From: Oscillospiraceae bacterium
GTDB taxonomy: Bacteria; Bacillota; Clostridia; Oscillospirales; Oscillospiraceae
Direction: 5' to 3'
Assembly (NCBI GenBank): GCA_017516065.1
Contig: JAFWDQ010000002.1
Coordinates: 1 to 64,000, forward strand
DNA: 64,000 nt
The notes beneath the pieces were generated by a model, which did no database searches, was not told the DNA's origin, and saw only the letters and a program-made list of their open reading frames with translations. The position numbers and the translations under genes were made by a program. Positions 61,849-64,000 of this stretch are shown here, piece after piece. The stretch's first letter is position 1, and each line of letters begins with the position of its first letter.

Positions 61849-63858
<2,010 letters not shown>

Positions 63859-63866
<8 letters not shown>

Positions 63867-64000
63867 TTTTACTTCTCCTTGGCAGGGGTATGATTTTTCA
63901 GGGTTGAGTGCGGCTCTTTCTCAAATGCAAGAGATTACCCGTCCTGTAATGGAAGCAGTGCAAAGTATTCAATCTGCACTGAAGCCTATTGTTGAGGCTA
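63859..64000 (+). CDS. Start of an unidentified gene, truncated by the window edge
   Basis: ATG at 63859 overlaps the hsdM stop by 8 bases; GAGAGG lies about 10 bases upstream. 47 residues are visible (MSDFTSPWQGYDFSGL..., then a helical ALSQMQEITRPVMEAVQSIQ). The base composition is A/T-rich. It does not begin like HsdS, but too little is present to assign. Confidence 0.6.

Overview
The window is about 60% GC and reads as the chromosome of an anaerobic, GC-rich Firmicute, most likely Oscillospiraceae/Clostridia. The evidence is a glycyl radical enzyme with its radical-SAM activase, an S-layer-homology protein, a fused FeoA-FeoB with a Cys-rich companion, a T-box-controlled trp operon and strong AGGAGG ribosome binding sites. 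The taxon is an inference from gene content, not from a marker gene.

Layout. 1-2.5 kb: 3' end of ftsH, a tRNA-Leu and cysK. 2.7-6.4 kb: activase plus glycyl radical enzyme. 6.8-14 kb: murC, murI, a DUF1934 gene, argS, a homocysteine-methyltransferase-like protein without its zinc site, a hairpin-rich gap, a Sfp-type transferase and a GtrA protein. 14-17.8 kb: feoAB, a FeoB-associated Cys-rich protein, a zinc-ribbon protein and a second tRNA-Leu. 17.9-26.4 kb: an accessory stretch with an acetyltransferase, an HMA-ZIP metal operon with palindromic operators, two methyltransferases (one frameshifted at its start), a YhfC-type protease, pyridoxamine kinase, an Rrf2 regulator and a two-component system. 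26.7-33.7 kb: tRNA-Gly, an M23 peptidase, a HerA-like ATPase, an SLH protein and an orphan VirD4/HerA-type ATPase. 34.2-36.6 kb: a three-gene operon of a zinc-phospholipase-C-like protein, a TIR protein and a membrane protein.

36.7-48 kb holds mainly minus-strand metabolism: a lactate module (FAD dehydrogenase and LctP permease), flavodoxin, luxS, and a catabolic group of proline-racemase-like, ornithine-cyclodeaminase-like, IlvD-like and PreA-like genes. 48.3-55.5 kb is a complete trpEGDCFBA operon plus an ACT-domain gene, read from one sigma-A-like promoter through a tryptophan T-box. 55.6-56.2 kb is a scar of decayed mobile-element genes. nadE follows, with a terminator-like hairpin squeezed between its promoter and ribosome binding site.

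58.3-64 kb is a restriction/defence-like region. An N6-methylase-like protein fused to one specificity domain, with an unknown partner gene, sits between two diverged direct repeats of about 120 bp. A type I hsdM follows, carrying a low-GC internal segment and a coupled leader peptide, and then the start of a gene that does not resemble hsdS. The most promising candidates for something undescribed are this repeat-flanked two-gene cassette, the TIR operon and the glycyl radical enzyme, whose active-site surroundings differ from the common classes.
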